Source: Hydrogenophaga intermedia (GTDB taxonomy: Bacteria > Pseudomonadota > Gammaproteobacteria > Burkholderiales > Burkholderiaceae_C). Taken from it: a stretch of DNA of 64,000 nt. Under the pieces are notes generated by a model that was not told where the DNA came from, searched no databases, and saw only the letters and a program-made list of their open reading frames with translations. The DNA lies in contig NZ_CCAE010000025.1 of assembly GCF_000723405.1 (NCBI RefSeq), positions 1 through 64,000 of the forward strand, read 5' to 3'. This document shows positions 17,688 to 28,900 of the stretch, one piece after another. The number at the start of each line of letters is the position of its first letter. The first letter of the stretch is position 1. A program made the translations under genes and the position numbers.

Positions 17688-18725
17688 ATGGAAAACCTCG
17701 ATCTGTTCGTGCTGCGCACGCTGCTGGACTGGCGGCGCGCGGGCAAGGCCACGCTGCTGGCCACCGTCACCCGCACCTGGGGCAGCTCGCCGCGCCCGGT
17801 GGGCTCCATCATGGCGCTGTGCGAGGGCGGTGCCGTGGTCGGCTCCGTCTCGGGCGGCTGCATCGAGGACGACCTGATCCACCGCTTTCGCGACGTATTG
17901 GCCGACGGCCCGCCCCAGAAAACCCGCTACGGCGTGAGCGCGGACGAGGCCCACCGCTTCGGCCTGCCCTGCGGCGGCACGCTGGAGCTGCTGCTGGAGT
18001 TCAACCCCGACGCCGCCACGCTGGGTGAGCTGGTGGAGCGCCTGAGCGCGGGCCGCATGGTCCTGCGCAGCACCGACGTGGCCACCGGCCGCGTGACCCT
18101 CACCGACATTGACCAGCCCGAGGCCCTGCGCGAACACGACGGCGCGCTGCACAACGCCTTCGGGCCCGAGTATCGGCTGCTCATGATCGGCGCCGGTCAG
18201 CTCACCGAGTACCTGGCGACCATGGCGCTGTTCAGCGGTTTTTCAGTCACCGTGTGCGACCCGCGCGAGGAGTACCGCGGCGCCTGGCAGGTGCCCGGCG
18301 TGACGTTGACCACCGAGATGCCCGACGACGTGGTGCGCGAGTTCCGCGCCGACCGGCGCACGGCCATCGTCGCCCTCACGCACGACCCGAAGCTGGACGA
18401 CCTGGCGCTGCTGGAGGCGCTGGAGACCGAGTCCTTCTACATCGGTGCCATCGGCTCGCGGCGCAACCAGATGGCGCGGCACGCGCGGCTGATCGAGCAC
18501 TTCGATCAGACCGAGGAGAGCCTGGCCAAGCTGCGTGGGCCCATCGGCATCTACATCGGCAGCAAGACGCCGGCGGAGATCGCCGTGAGCGTGATGGCCG
18601 AGGTGCTGGCCGTGAAGAACGGCGTGCCGCTGCCGCGCGACCTGGCGGTGGGCCCGGCCAAGGACCAGCTCGACGTAACGCCGAACGACGCGGCGGCGGT
18701 CTGTTTCGTGCGCGAAGAAACGTGA
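17688..18725 (+). CDS. XdhC/CoxI family molybdenum-enzyme maturation protein
   Basis: A 345-aa protein with the two XdhC parts. The N-terminal XdhC/CoxI domain has SSPRPVGSIMAL and SVSGGCIEDDL with its conserved Cys; the C-terminal Rossmann domain starts LLMIGAGQLTEYLA and contains FYIGAIGSRRN. XdhC proteins bind Moco, promote sulfuration and insert the cofactor into xanthine-oxidase family enzymes. Its final codons overlap the GTG start of the nucleotidyltransferase, so the cofactor genes are coupled. Confidence 0.88.
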   Translation: MENLDLFVLRTLLDWRRAGKATLLATVTRTWGSSPRPVGSIMALCEGGAVVGSVSGGCIEDDLIHRFRDVLADGPPQKTRYGVSADEAHRFGLPCGGTLELLLEFNPDAATLGELVERLSAGRMVLRSTDVATGRVTLTDIDQPEALREHDGALHNAFGPEYRLLMIGAGQLTEYLATMALFSGFSVTVCDPREEYRGAWQVPGVTLTTEMPDDVVREFRADRRTAIVALTHDPKLDDLALLEALETESFYIGAIGSRRNQMARHARLIEHFDQTEESLAKLRGPIGIYIGSKTPAEIAVSVMAEVLAVKNGVPLPRDLAVGPAKDQLDVTPNDAAAVCFVREET

Positions 18726-19396
18726 GGGTTTGGAGCGACACCGTCGCGCTGGTGCTGGCGGCCGGCGCGGGCAGCCGCTTGGGCGGGGTGCCCAAGTGCC
18801 TCATCCGCGTGGACGGCCGCACGCTGCTGGAGCGGCTGCTGGACGCACTGGCCGAGGCCGACGTGCACGACGTGCGCCTGGTGGTGGGCCACCACGCGGA
18901 CGCCGTCGCCGCGCACGTGGCCACCCTGCCGTCCGAGCGCCGCCCCGTGCTGCTGCGCAACCCCGAGCCCGGCGACGAACCCGCCGACTCGCTGCGCGTG
19001 GGGCTGCGCAGCCTCACGGCCATGCCCGAACGTCTGCTGGTGCTGCTGGGCGACCTGCCCCTGCTCGGCGCGCCGCAGATCCTGGCGGCCGTGGACGCCT
19101 TCGACGCACGCGAGCGCGGGCGCCACGTGCTGGTGCCGATGGTGAGCGGCCAGCCCGGCCACCCGGCCGTGCTCGACGGCCTGGCCTGCGCGCTGCTGCG
19201 CAACCAGGCCGGTGGCCTGCGCGCCTGGCGCCAGCGCCAACCCGAGGTTGTCGCGTTGTGGAACACATCGGACGAGGCCCATGTGCGCGACCTGGACACG
19301 CCGGAGGACCTGCCACGCCTCGCAAAAGCCACCGGTTGGCGCGTTGAATTGCCGGCCACCGAGGCCTTGCCGCACTGCGGCATGAACAAGGCTTGA
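18722..19396 (+). CDS. MocA/MobA-like NTP transferase (molybdenum cofactor cytidylyltransferase type)
   Basis: A 224-aa nucleotidyltransferase. The MobA/MocA signature LVLAAGAGSRLGGVPKCLIRVDG is at the N-terminus, followed by LLVLLGDLPLL and GHPAVLDGL. In xanthine-oxidase family clusters this type converts Moco to molybdopterin cytosine dinucleotide, the form used by CoxL-type enzymes. GTG 18722 overlaps the xdhC stop in a GTGA arrangement; longer frames upstream are shadows of xdhC. Confidence 0.82.
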   Translation: MRVWSDTVALVLAAGAGSRLGGVPKCLIRVDGRTLLERLLDALAEADVHDVRLVVGHHADAVAAHVATLPSERRPVLLRNPEPGDEPADSLRVGLRSLTAMPERLLVLLGDLPLLGAPQILAAVDAFDARERGRHVLVPMVSGQPGHPAVLDGLACALLRNQAGGLRAWRQRQPEVVALWNTSDEAHVRDLDTPEDLPRLAKATGWRVELPATEALPHCGMNKA

Positions 19397-19419
19397 TCGA
19401 CCCGCGGCAGGCTGATTCA

Positions 19420-20532
19420 ATGCACCCCATGCCCATCAGCCCAGCCGCTTCGCCCACCGACCGCCTGGCCCTGATCGAGCAGGCGCGCCGCGCCGTGCTG
19501 GAGGCGCGCGACCCCGACGCCGGGCCCCGCCTGGCCCCCTGGGTGGCGCGCTCCTGGCGGCGCTGCCTGCAACTGGGCCTGGAGCCTCGGCGCGAAGTCA
19601 GCTTCGACCCCGTGAGCAGCGCCCAGGCGCAACGCGCGCTGGAGGCCAGCCAGCCGCTGCTGCGGGCCGCCGCGCCCGTCATCCGATCGCTGGCGCGCGC
19701 CATGGCGCACACGCGCTACTTCGCCATCCTCACCGACGCGCAGGGCGTGGTCATCGATGTGAATGGCCCCATCGACCGGCACGACCCGAGCGTGGCGCGC
19801 ATCGCGCGCGTGGGGGTGGACCTGTCGGAGCGCGCCGTGGGCACCACCGCCATCGGCTCGGCGCTGACCGACCTGCAGCCCGTGTGGCTGCACCGGGGCG
19901 AACACTTCTTCGACGCCACCAGCGTCTACAGCTGCGCGGGCGCGCCCATCTGGGACCCGGACGGCCAGTGCGTGGGCATGCTGGACCTGACCGGCGTGAA
20001 CGTGGCCGAGCAGCCCGCGCTCAAGCACCTGGTGTCGCAATCGGCGCGCAGCATCGAGAACGCACTGGCGCTGGCGCGCCCCCACCACCTGCTGCTGCGC
20101 ATGAACTGGCCTGGCCGCGTGCTGGGCGACGACAGCGACGGCCTGATCGGCCTGGACGCGGACGGGAACATCACCGGGCTGAACCGGCCTGCGGCCGACA
20201 TGCTGGGCGTGGCCCCAGGCTCACCCGCCGGCCACGCCAGCCTGCACTTCGCGGCGCCGGTCGAGTCGTTGTTCGACACGGCCGCGGTGCATGGCGGCGC
20301 GCTGGAGTTGCCGCTGTGGTCGGGCCTGCGGCTGCAGGTGCTGGCCCAGTTGGACCGGCACGCCACGCGCACCAGCGCCGCCGTGGCGCAGGCCGTGCCA
20401 CTGAAAGACCTGGAAACCGCCGCCATCCGCAAGGCGGTGGACGACGCGCGCGGCAACGTGCAGGAAGCCGCGCGGGCGCTGGGGATCAGTCGGGCGACGA
20501 TTTATCGCAAGCTGGGGGCGAGGGGGCGGTGA
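19420..20532 (+). CDS. GAF-Fis transcriptional regulator lacking the sigma-54 AAA+ domain
   Basis: A 370-aa AcoR-like regulator. APWVARSWRRCLQLGLEPRR is the usual AcoR N-terminal helix. A GAF sensor follows (VDLSERAVGTTAIGSAL, FFDATSVYSCAGAPIWDPDG), then a short PAS-like segment (LIGLDADGNITGLNRPAADMLG), and a C-terminal Fis-type HTH (VQEAARALGISRATIYRKLG). The central AAA+ domain with GAFTGA that contacts sigma-54 is absent, so this is about 370 rather than about 650 aa. It probably acts as a sigma-70 regulator or repressor, and its position suggests it controls the cox cluster. Start ATG 19420 is preferred over an upstream in-frame TTG (19393). Confidence 0.8.
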   Translation: MHPMPISPAASPTDRLALIEQARRAVLEARDPDAGPRLAPWVARSWRRCLQLGLEPRREVSFDPVSSAQAQRALEASQPLLRAAAPVIRSLARAMAHTRYFAILTDAQGVVIDVNGPIDRHDPSVARIARVGVDLSERAVGTTAIGSALTDLQPVWLHRGEHFFDATSVYSCAGAPIWDPDGQCVGMLDLTGVNVAEQPALKHLVSQSARSIENALALARPHHLLLRMNWPGRVLGDDSDGLIGLDADGNITGLNRPAADMLGVAPGSPAGHASLHFAAPVESLFDTAAVHGGALELPLWSGLRLQVLAQLDRHATRTSAAVAQAVPLKDLETAAIRKAVDDARGNVQEAARALGISRATIYRKLGARGR

Positions 20533-20536
20533 GGCG

Positions 20537-21331
20537 TTAGCTCGCCAGGACCGAGCGCTCGCGAGCGTCCTGTACCAAGCGGTAGGCGCGCGCCATGGGC
20601 GCTTTCAACGCCTCGCCCAAAGCCTGCAGGCTTTTGCCGGCATCTGACGTGGCAAGCGAGAAGCTGGCAGGCACTCCGCCAGGAAAACCTTTCTGGTCAA
20701 TCAGACGTGTCGCCAGCGCATTGACTTGCGCGCTGTAGCGATCGAGGTCCTGTTGCAGGCTGTTGGCGGCCTGTTGGATGAGGACATTGATCCGCTGGTG
20801 AGCGTCTGCTCCCCGGTTCTTCAGGCGGTCTTTCTGTAAGAGGAGATCCTTGAGCTCTTGACGACGCTCCTCCAGCTTGCGAGGCCATTCGGTCACGAAC
20901 ACTTTCACGAAATCGCCGGGCTCCAGATAGGCAAGGGGCATGTCGGCATCGGCATTGTGTGTAGCGGGATCGTAGGATGCCTTGGGCAACAAGCCGGTCC
21001 ACCAGTCCTTGACCAAACGTTGATGGTTGCTCAGGCCATGCACGCCATCTACCGGCACCAGGCATTTCTTGACAAAACTTCCCCAGGCCTTTGCGTAGCC
21101 ATCCGCGGCTTTGTCCATCCGAACGGCATTGGGTTCTCTCGCCTGCGCCATGCGGTTGGTGCGCGCCGGATCGATAGATGGGCGACCCGCGAGTCTCCAG
21201 GACGTGTCCGTATCCGGGTGCGTAGCGACTTCAGCGTCGAACGTCAGCCCCAGCGACCCTTCGCCGTCCGCTTCGCCCCGTCCGCGAGGCGTCGCCAACG
21301 AAACGTTGGCGACGTCCATCTGCCCAAGCAT
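20537..21331 (-). CDS. Unknown protein, probable 5'-truncated foreign gene
   Basis: About 264 aa with no family I recognise. It contains [38 protein letters not shown], a charged predicted coiled coil around [19 protein letters not shown], and ends [14 protein letters not shown] is clearly lower than in flanking genes. The frame stays open to 21490 but beyond about 21380 it is antisense to kdpA and looks meaningless. The first in-frame ATG (21331) has no spaced ribosome site. The natural N-terminus therefore seems lost at the same junction that cuts kdpA. Could be a piece of a mobile element or toxin locus; not assignable. Confidence 0.5.
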   Translation of the reverse strand: MLGQMDVANVSLATPRGRGEADGEGSLGLTFDAEVATHPDTDTSWRLAGRPSIDPARTNRMAQAREPNAVRMDKAADGYAKAWGSFVKKCLVPVDGVHGLSNHQRLVKDWWTGLLPKASYDPATHNADADMPLAYLEPGDFVKVFVTEWPRKLEERRQELKDLLLQKDRLKNRGADAHQRINVLIQQAANSLQQDLDRYSAQVNALATRLIDQKGFPGGVPASFSLATSDAGKSLQALGEALKAPMARAYRLVQDARERSVLAS

Positions 21332-21376
21332 CTCTTCGAATGCGTGCGTGTCGTCAGATGACAGAAACGAAGCCTG

Positions 21377-22729
21377 TTGACGATTCGGGAGTACCTGACG
21401 CAGATGCTGGGCCTGACGGTGCAGAACTTCCTGTCGGCGGCCACGGGCATCGTGGTGGTGATGGCGCTGATGCGCGGCTTCGCGCGGCACTCGGCGCGCG
21501 CGGTGGGCAACGTGTGGGTGGACCTCACGCGCATCACCCTGTGGGTGCTGCTGCCGATTTCAATCGTGCTCGCGCTGGCCTTCGTGGGCTTGGGCGTGGT
21601 GCAGAACCTCTCGCCCTACCTCACGCTGACGCCGCTGCAAGCGGGCGTGGGCGATCAGACGCTGGCCATGGGGCCCACGGCCTCGCAACTGGCCATCAAG
21701 ATGCTGGGCACCAACGGCGGCGGCTTCTTCAACGCCAACTCGGCGCACCCGTTCGAGAACCCGAGCGAGTGGAGCAACGCGCTGCAGATGCTTGCGATAT
21801 TCGCCATCCCCGCCGGCCTGTGCTTCACCTTCGGCCGCGTGGTGGGCGACAGGCGCCAGGGCTGGGCCGTGCTGGCCGCGATGGCGCTGATCTTCGTGGC
21901 CGCCGTGGTGGCCGCCACCAGCTTCGAGCAGCAGGGCAACCCGGCTTTGGCCGCGCTCGGCGCCGACCAGGCCGCCAGCGCCCTGCAATCGGGCGGCAAC
22001 ATGGAGGGCAAGGAGGTGCGCTTCGGCATCGCGGCGTCCTCGCTGTTCGCGGTGATCACCACGGCCGCCAGTTGCGGCGCGGTGAATGCCATGCACGACA
22101 GCTTCACGCCGCTGGGCGGCATGGTGCCCACGGCGCTGATGCAACTGGGCGAGGTGGTGTTCGGTGGCGTGGGTTCCGGTCTGTACGGCATGCTGGTGTT
22201 CGCCTTGCTGGCGGTGTTCGTGGCGGGCTTGATGATCGGCCGCACACCGGCATACCTGGGCAAGAAGATCGAGCCCTTCGAGATGCAGATGGTGTCGATC
22301 GCGATCCTGGTGACGCCGCTGCTGGTGCTGCTGGGCACGGCCATCGCCGTGATGACCGAGGCCGGTCGCGCGGGCATTCAGGACGCGGGCCCGCACGGGT
22401 TCACCGAGGTGCTGTACGCGCTGTCCTCGGCCGCCAACAACAACGGCAGCGCCTTCGCGGGCCTGTCGGCCAACACGCCCTTCTACAACGTGCTGCTGGC
22501 CATCGCCATGGCGGTGGGCCGCTTCGGCGTGATCCTGCCGGTGCTGGCCCTGGCCGGTTCGTTCGCAGCCAAGCCGCGCGCCGAGGCCAGCGCGGGCAGC
22601 CTGGCCACGCACGGGCCGCTGTTCATCGGTCTGCTGGTGGGCACGGTGCTGCTGGTGGGTCTGCTCAATTACGTGCCCGCACTGGCCCTGGGCCCAGTCG
22701 TCGAGCACCTGATGCTGTGGGCGAAATGA
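21377..22729 (+). pseudogene. kdpA: 5'-truncated kdpA (K+-transporting ATPase subunit A)
   Basis: The frame aligns with KdpA from [19 protein letters not shown] onward. Selectivity-filter regions two to four are intact: [32 protein letters not shown] and VGRFGVILP. KdpA is normally about 560-600 aa; here at most 450 codons remain. The first ~115-120 residues, including the first membrane helices and the first filter loop (TNTNWQ-type), are missing, as is kdpF. The homology begins within a few codons of the foreign segment, and TTG 21377 is the only possible start. The channel subunit should not work. Its stop overlaps an ATG in frame with kdpB. Confidence 0.8.
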
Positions 22730-22740
22730 GGCGCCCGACC

Positions 22741-24816
<2,076 letters not shown>

Positions 24817-24831
24817 TCCCACGGAGTTCCC

Positions 24832-25452
24832 ATGACAAGCGACAACACCCCCACCAACCGCGAAGGCCTGGGCAGCACGCTGCGCGCCGCCGTGCTGCTG
24901 TTCCTGCTGCTCAGCGTGGTCACCGGCCTGCTCTACCCGCTGCTGCTCACCGGCACGGCGCAGACGCTGTTTCCGCACCAGGCCAATGGCAGCCTGATCG
25001 AACGCGACGGCAAGCCCGTGGGCTCCGCGCTGATCGGGCAGACCTTCACCGAACCGGGCCACTTCTGGGGCCGGCCCTCGGCCACCGGGCCCGCGGCCTA
25101 CAACGCCGCGGCGTCGGGGGGCTCAAACCTCGGCCCCACCAGCCAGGCGCTGCAGGACGCCGTGCGGGAACGCGTCGCGGCGCTGCGCGCGGCCGACCCG
25201 GGCAACACCGCACCCGTGCCGGTGGACCTGGTCACGGCCTCGGGCAGCGGGCTGGACCCGCACATCAGCCTGGCGGCGGCGCAGTACCAGATCGATCGCG
25301 TGGCGCGTGCGCGCGGCCTGGCGCCGGACAAGGTGCAGGCTCTGGTGGATCGCCAGGCCCAGCGCCCGCTGATCCCCGGCCTGGGCGAGCCGCGCGTGAA
25401 CGTGCTGGAACTCAACCTCGCCATCGATGCCGCCGCGAAGCCGGTGCGATGA
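24832..25452 (+). CDS. kdpC: Potassium-transporting ATPase subunit KdpC
   Basis: A 206-aa KdpC. One N-terminal membrane helix (RAAVLLFLLLSVVTGLLYPL) is followed by the conserved GSALIGQ.F..P.HFWGRPSA block, GSGLDPHISLAAAQYQ and a terminal PRVNVLELNLAID. KdpC stabilises the Kdp complex and affects ATP affinity. It starts 15 nt after kdpB with GGAG before the ATG and is followed by kdpD after 10 nt. Confidence 0.92.
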   Translation: MTSDNTPTNREGLGSTLRAAVLLFLLLSVVTGLLYPLLLTGTAQTLFPHQANGSLIERDGKPVGSALIGQTFTEPGHFWGRPSATGPAAYNAAASGGSNLGPTSQALQDAVRERVAALRAADPGNTAPVPVDLVTASGSGLDPHISLAAAQYQIDRVARARGLAPDKVQALVDRQAQRPLIPGLGEPRVNVLELNLAIDAAAKPVR

Positions 25453-25462
25453 TGCGGGCGCC

Positions 25463-28186
25463 ATGAACGACACCCCGCAGCGCCCCGATCCCGACATCCT
25501 GCTCGCGCAGGTGCAGGCCGACGAGGACCGGGCGCGGCGCGGGCGACTGAAGATCTTTTTCGGCGCGTCCGCGGGCGTGGGCAAGACCTACGCCATGCTC
25601 TCGGCCGCACGCGCCGCCCAGGCGGAGGGCACGGCCGTCACCATCGGCGTGGTGGAAACCCATGGCCGGCCCGAGACGCAGGCGCTGACGCAGGGGCTGC
25701 CGCGCCTGCCTTTGCGCAGCGTGCCGCACAAAGGCCATGCACTGCACGAGTTCGACCTCGACGCGGCGCTGGCCTTCGGCGCGGCGCACCCCGGGGCCCT
25801 GGTGCTGCTCGACGAACTCGCCCACAGCAACGCGCCCGGATCGCGCCACCCCAAGCGCTGGCAGGACGCGGAGGAACTGCTGGCCACCGGGGTCGATGTG
25901 TGGACCACGATGAACGTGCAACACCTCGAGAGCCTTAACGACGTGGTCAGCGGCATCACGGGCGTGCGCGTGTGGGAGACGGTGCCCGACCGCCTGTTCG
26001 ACGAGGCCGACGAGGTGGTGGTGGTGGACCTGCCGCCCGACGAGCTGCTGGAGCGCCTGCACAGCGGCAAGGTCTACCTGCCCACGCGGGAGGGCGACGA
26101 CCAGCGCGCCGAACGCGCCGCCGCGAACTTCTTTCGCAAGGGCAACCTGCTGGCGCTGCGCGAACTGGCCCTGCGCCGCACCGCCGACCGCGTGGACGAC
26201 GAGGTGCGCGCCTTCCGCCAGGCGGGCGCGGTGCGCCCGGTGTGGCCCAACCGCGAATCGCTGCTGGCCTGCGTGGGGCCAGGCGCCTCGGCCGACAAGG
26301 TGGTGCGCAGCGCCGCGCGCATGGCCGCGCAACTCGACGTGCCCTGGCACGCGGTGCACGTGCAGGCGCTCTCGCACGAGCCCGATGCGGCCACGCAGAA
26401 GGCGCTGGACCTGGCCGAATCGCTGGGCGCCAGCGTGAGCAGCTTCAGCGACCGCGACCCCGCCGCCGCGCTGGTGCGCCACGCGCGCGAGCACAACCTC
26501 ACGCGCCTGGTGCTGGGCCGATCGCGCCGCGCCTGGCCCTGGGCGCGGCCCATGGCCGAGCGCATCGCCGCGCAGGCGGGCGAGCTGGAGCTGCTGCACG
26601 TGGCCGAGCCGCACGGCCAGCGCGAACGCAGCGAACCCGCGCACGCGCCCGGGGAGGTGCCGCGCGGGCCGCGCTGGCCCGGCTACGTGGCCGCCACCGT
26701 GGCCTGTGGGCTCACGGCCTTGCTGGCCACGCCGCTCATCCCGGTGCTGGAGCTCAGCAACATCGTCATGATCTTCCTGCTCGTGGTGGTGGGCATCGCG
26801 CTGCGGTTCGGGCGCGGCCCTGCGGTGCTGGCGGCCTTCCTGGGCGTGGCGCTGTTCGACTTCTTCTTCGTGCCGCCGCGCTTCACGCTCGCGGTAAGCG
26901 ACGTGGAGTACCTCGTCACCTTCGCCGTGATGCTGGTGGTGGCCTTGGCCATCGGGCAGCTCACGGCGGTGCTGCGCCAGCAGGCTGACGCCGCCACGCG
27001 GCGCGAACGGCGCGTGCGCGCGCTGCACGACATGTCGCGCGACCTGTCGGCCGCGCTGCTGCCCGAGCAGGTGGCCGACATCGGTGCGCGCTTCGTGCAG
27101 GCCGAGTTCGGCATGCGCAGCACCTTGCTGGCCGCCGACGAACATGACCGGCTGCAGGCCCTGCCCGGCGGGCAGGCGCCGGTGGACATGGCCGTGACGC
27201 AATGGGCCTTCGAGCGCGGCGAGCCCGCCGGCCGTGGCACCGACACCCTGCCCGCGAGCGCCACGCTGGTGGTGCCGCTGAAGGCGCCGATGCGCACACG
27301 CGGCGCGCTGGTGATCGACCCTGGCGCCACAGTCGCACCGGGCACCGGCCAACGCCAGGCCCTGGACACCGAGCAGCGCCGGGCGCTGCAGGCCTGCGCG
27401 TCGCTGCTGGCCATCTCGCTCGAGCGCATCCACTACATCGAGGTGGCGCAGCACAGCACGGTGCAGATCGAGTCGGAGCGCCTGCGCAACTCGCTGCTGG
27501 CCGCCATCTCGCACGACCTGCGCACGCCACTGGCCTCGCTGGTGGGCCTGGGCGACGCGCTGCGCCTCACGCCGCCGCCGCTGGCGCCCGCGCAGGCCGA
27601 GCTGGCCGAGGCCATCGCGCAGTCGGCGCGGCGCATGGCGGCGCTGGTGACCAACCTGCTGGACATGGCGCGCCTGCAGGCCGGCGCGGTGCCGTTGCAG
27701 CGCGCGTGGCAGCCGCTGGAAGAGGTGGTGGGCAGCGCGCTGGCGGCGTGCGGCGATGCGCTGCACGGCCGAGCGATCGACGTGCATCTGCCGGCCGATC
27801 TGCCGCTGCTGCAGTTCGATGCCGTGCTGATGGAGCGCGTGCTGGTGAACCTGCTGGAGAACGCCGCCAAGTACACACCGGCGGGCTCGGCCATCCGGCT
27901 GTGGGCTGCGGCCGACGCCGAGTCGGTGCGCCTGTGCGTGGACGACCACGGCCCCGGCTTGCCGCGCGGCCAGGAAGCGCGGATCTTCGAGAAGTTCGAG
28001 CGCGGCGCGCGCGAAAGCGCCACGCCCGGTGTGGGCCTGGGCCTGGCCATCGGCCGCGCCATCGTCGAAGCACACGGCGGACGCATCGAGGGCCGCAACC
28101 GCGAGCGCGACGGCCGCGTGGAAGGCGCGCGCATCGAGATCACCCTGCCGCGCGGCACGCCGCCGGCCGACAATTCGACGCAATGA
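25463..28186 (+). CDS. kdpD: Osmosensitive K+ channel sensor histidine kinase KdpD
   Basis: A 907-aa sensor kinase of full family length. The N-terminal KdpD domain has Walker A GASAGVGKT (about 31-39) and LVLLDELAHSNAPGSRHPKRWQD. A UspA-like domain follows (LLACVGPGASADKVVRSAARMA), then four membrane helices around residues 410-510 and a GAF-like region. The kinase core has ISHDLRTPLASLVG (phospho-His), ENAAKYTPAG (N box) and GPGLPRG / GLGLAIGRAIVEAHGG. It phosphorylates KdpE when K+ is limiting. The kdpE start overlaps its stop (ATGA). Confidence 0.93.
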   Translation: MNDTPQRPDPDILLAQVQADEDRARRGRLKIFFGASAGVGKTYAMLSAARAAQAEGTAVTIGVVETHGRPETQALTQGLPRLPLRSVPHKGHALHEFDLDAALAFGAAHPGALVLLDELAHSNAPGSRHPKRWQDAEELLATGVDVWTTMNVQHLESLNDVVSGITGVRVWETVPDRLFDEADEVVVVDLPPDELLERLHSGKVYLPTREGDDQRAERAAANFFRKGNLLALRELALRRTADRVDDEVRAFRQAGAVRPVWPNRESLLACVGPGASADKVVRSAARMAAQLDVPWHAVHVQALSHEPDAATQKALDLAESLGASVSSFSDRDPAAALVRHAREHNLTRLVLGRSRRAWPWARPMAERIAAQAGELELLHVAEPHGQRERSEPAHAPGEVPRGPRWPGYVAATVACGLTALLATPLIPVLELSNIVMIFLLVVVGIALRFGRGPAVLAAFLGVALFDFFFVPPRFTLAVSDVEYLVTFAVMLVVALAIGQLTAVLRQQADAATRRERRVRALHDMSRDLSAALLPEQVADIGARFVQAEFGMRSTLLAADEHDRLQALPGGQAPVDMAVTQWAFERGEPAGRGTDTLPASATLVVPLKAPMRTRGALVIDPGATVAPGTGQRQALDTEQRRALQACASLLAISLERIHYIEVAQHSTVQIESERLRNSLLAAISHDLRTPLASLVGLGDALRLTPPPLAPAQAELAEAIAQSARRMAALVTNLLDMARLQAGAVPLQRAWQPLEEVVGSALAACGDALHGRAIDVHLPADLPLLQFDAVLMERVLVNLLENAAKYTPAGSAIRLWAAADAESVRLCVDDHGPGLPRGQEARIFEKFERGARESATPGVGLGLAIGRAIVEAHGGRIEGRNRERDGRVEGARIEITLPRGTPPADNSTQ

Positions 28187-28875
28187 GCACACACGCCCCG
28201 CAGATCCTGGTCGTCGAAGACGAGGCCGATATCCGCCGTTTCGTGCGGCTCACCCTGCAGGCCGAAGGCCACGAGGTGCACGAAGCCGCCACCCTGCAGC
28301 GCGGCCTGATCGAGGCCGGCACGCGCCGCCCCGACCTGGTGGTGCTGGACCTGGGCCTGCCCGATGGCGACGGCGTGGACCTGATCCGCGACCTGCGCCA
28401 GTGGTCGGCGGTGCCGGTGATCGTGCTGTCGGCGCGCAGCGCCGAGGCCAGCAAGATCGAGGCGCTGGACGCGGGCGCCGACGACTACCTCGTCAAGCCC
28501 TTCGGATCGGGTGAGCTGATGGCGCGCGTGCGCGCGCAATTGCGCCGGCACCTGGCGCAGACGCCCGCCGGGGAATCGGTCATCCACTTCGGAGAGGTGG
28601 CCATCGACCTGGCGCGCCACCAGGTGCAGCGCGCGGGCGAGCCTCTGCGGCTCACGCCCATCGAATACAAGCTGCTCACCCACCTGGCCAGCCAGCCCGA
28701 GCGCGTGATCACCCACGCGCAACTGCTGCAGGCCGTGTGGGGCCCCGGCCACCGAGAGGACACGCACTACGTGCGCGTGCACATGGCCAACCTGCGCAAG
28801 AAGATCGAGCAGAACCCGGCGATGCCGAAGCACCTGCTCACCGAGACCGGCATCGGCTACCGCTTCGTGGCCTGA
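28183..28875 (+). CDS. kdpE: Response regulator KdpE
   Basis: A 230-aa OmpR-family regulator. The receiver domain has VVEDEADIRR, the phospho-acceptor Asp in LVVLDLGLPDGDG, and the Lys in DDYLVKPF. The C-terminal winged helix includes LTPIEYKLLTHLASQPERVITH and YVRVHMANLRKKIE. KdpE activates kdpFABC; its usual target promoter upstream of kdpF is missing here along with the 5' end of kdpA. Starts by a 4-nt overlap with kdpD. Confidence 0.93.
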   Translation: MSTHAPQILVVEDEADIRRFVRLTLQAEGHEVHEAATLQRGLIEAGTRRPDLVVLDLGLPDGDGVDLIRDLRQWSAVPVIVLSARSAEASKIEALDAGADDYLVKPFGSGELMARVRAQLRRHLAQTPAGESVIHFGEVAIDLARHQVQRAGEPLRLTPIEYKLLTHLASQPERVITHAQLLQAVWGPGHREDTHYVRVHMANLRKKIEQNPAMPKHLLTETGIGYRFVA

Positions 28876-28900
28876 GCACGTGATCTGAAGCGCGTGCTCA
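28873..28900. terminator. Inverted repeat spanning the stops of kdpE and the AraC gene
   Basis: TGAGCACG (28873-28880) and CGTGCTCA (28893-28900) form an 8-bp stem with a 12-nt loop. The outer triplets are the stop codons of the two convergent genes. There is no T-tract, so it is at best a weak bidirectional terminator. Confidence 0.3.

Noticed and set aside
19393..20532. Reading the GAF-Fis protein as a normal sigma-54 activator
   Set aside because: No Walker A, GAFTGA or other AAA+ motif can be found in any frame between the PAS-like and Fis segments.
25412..28192. A 926-aa minus-strand frame covering kdpD
   Set aside because: It is antisense to KdpD, whose motifs are all present in the plus frame; composition is that of a GC shadow.
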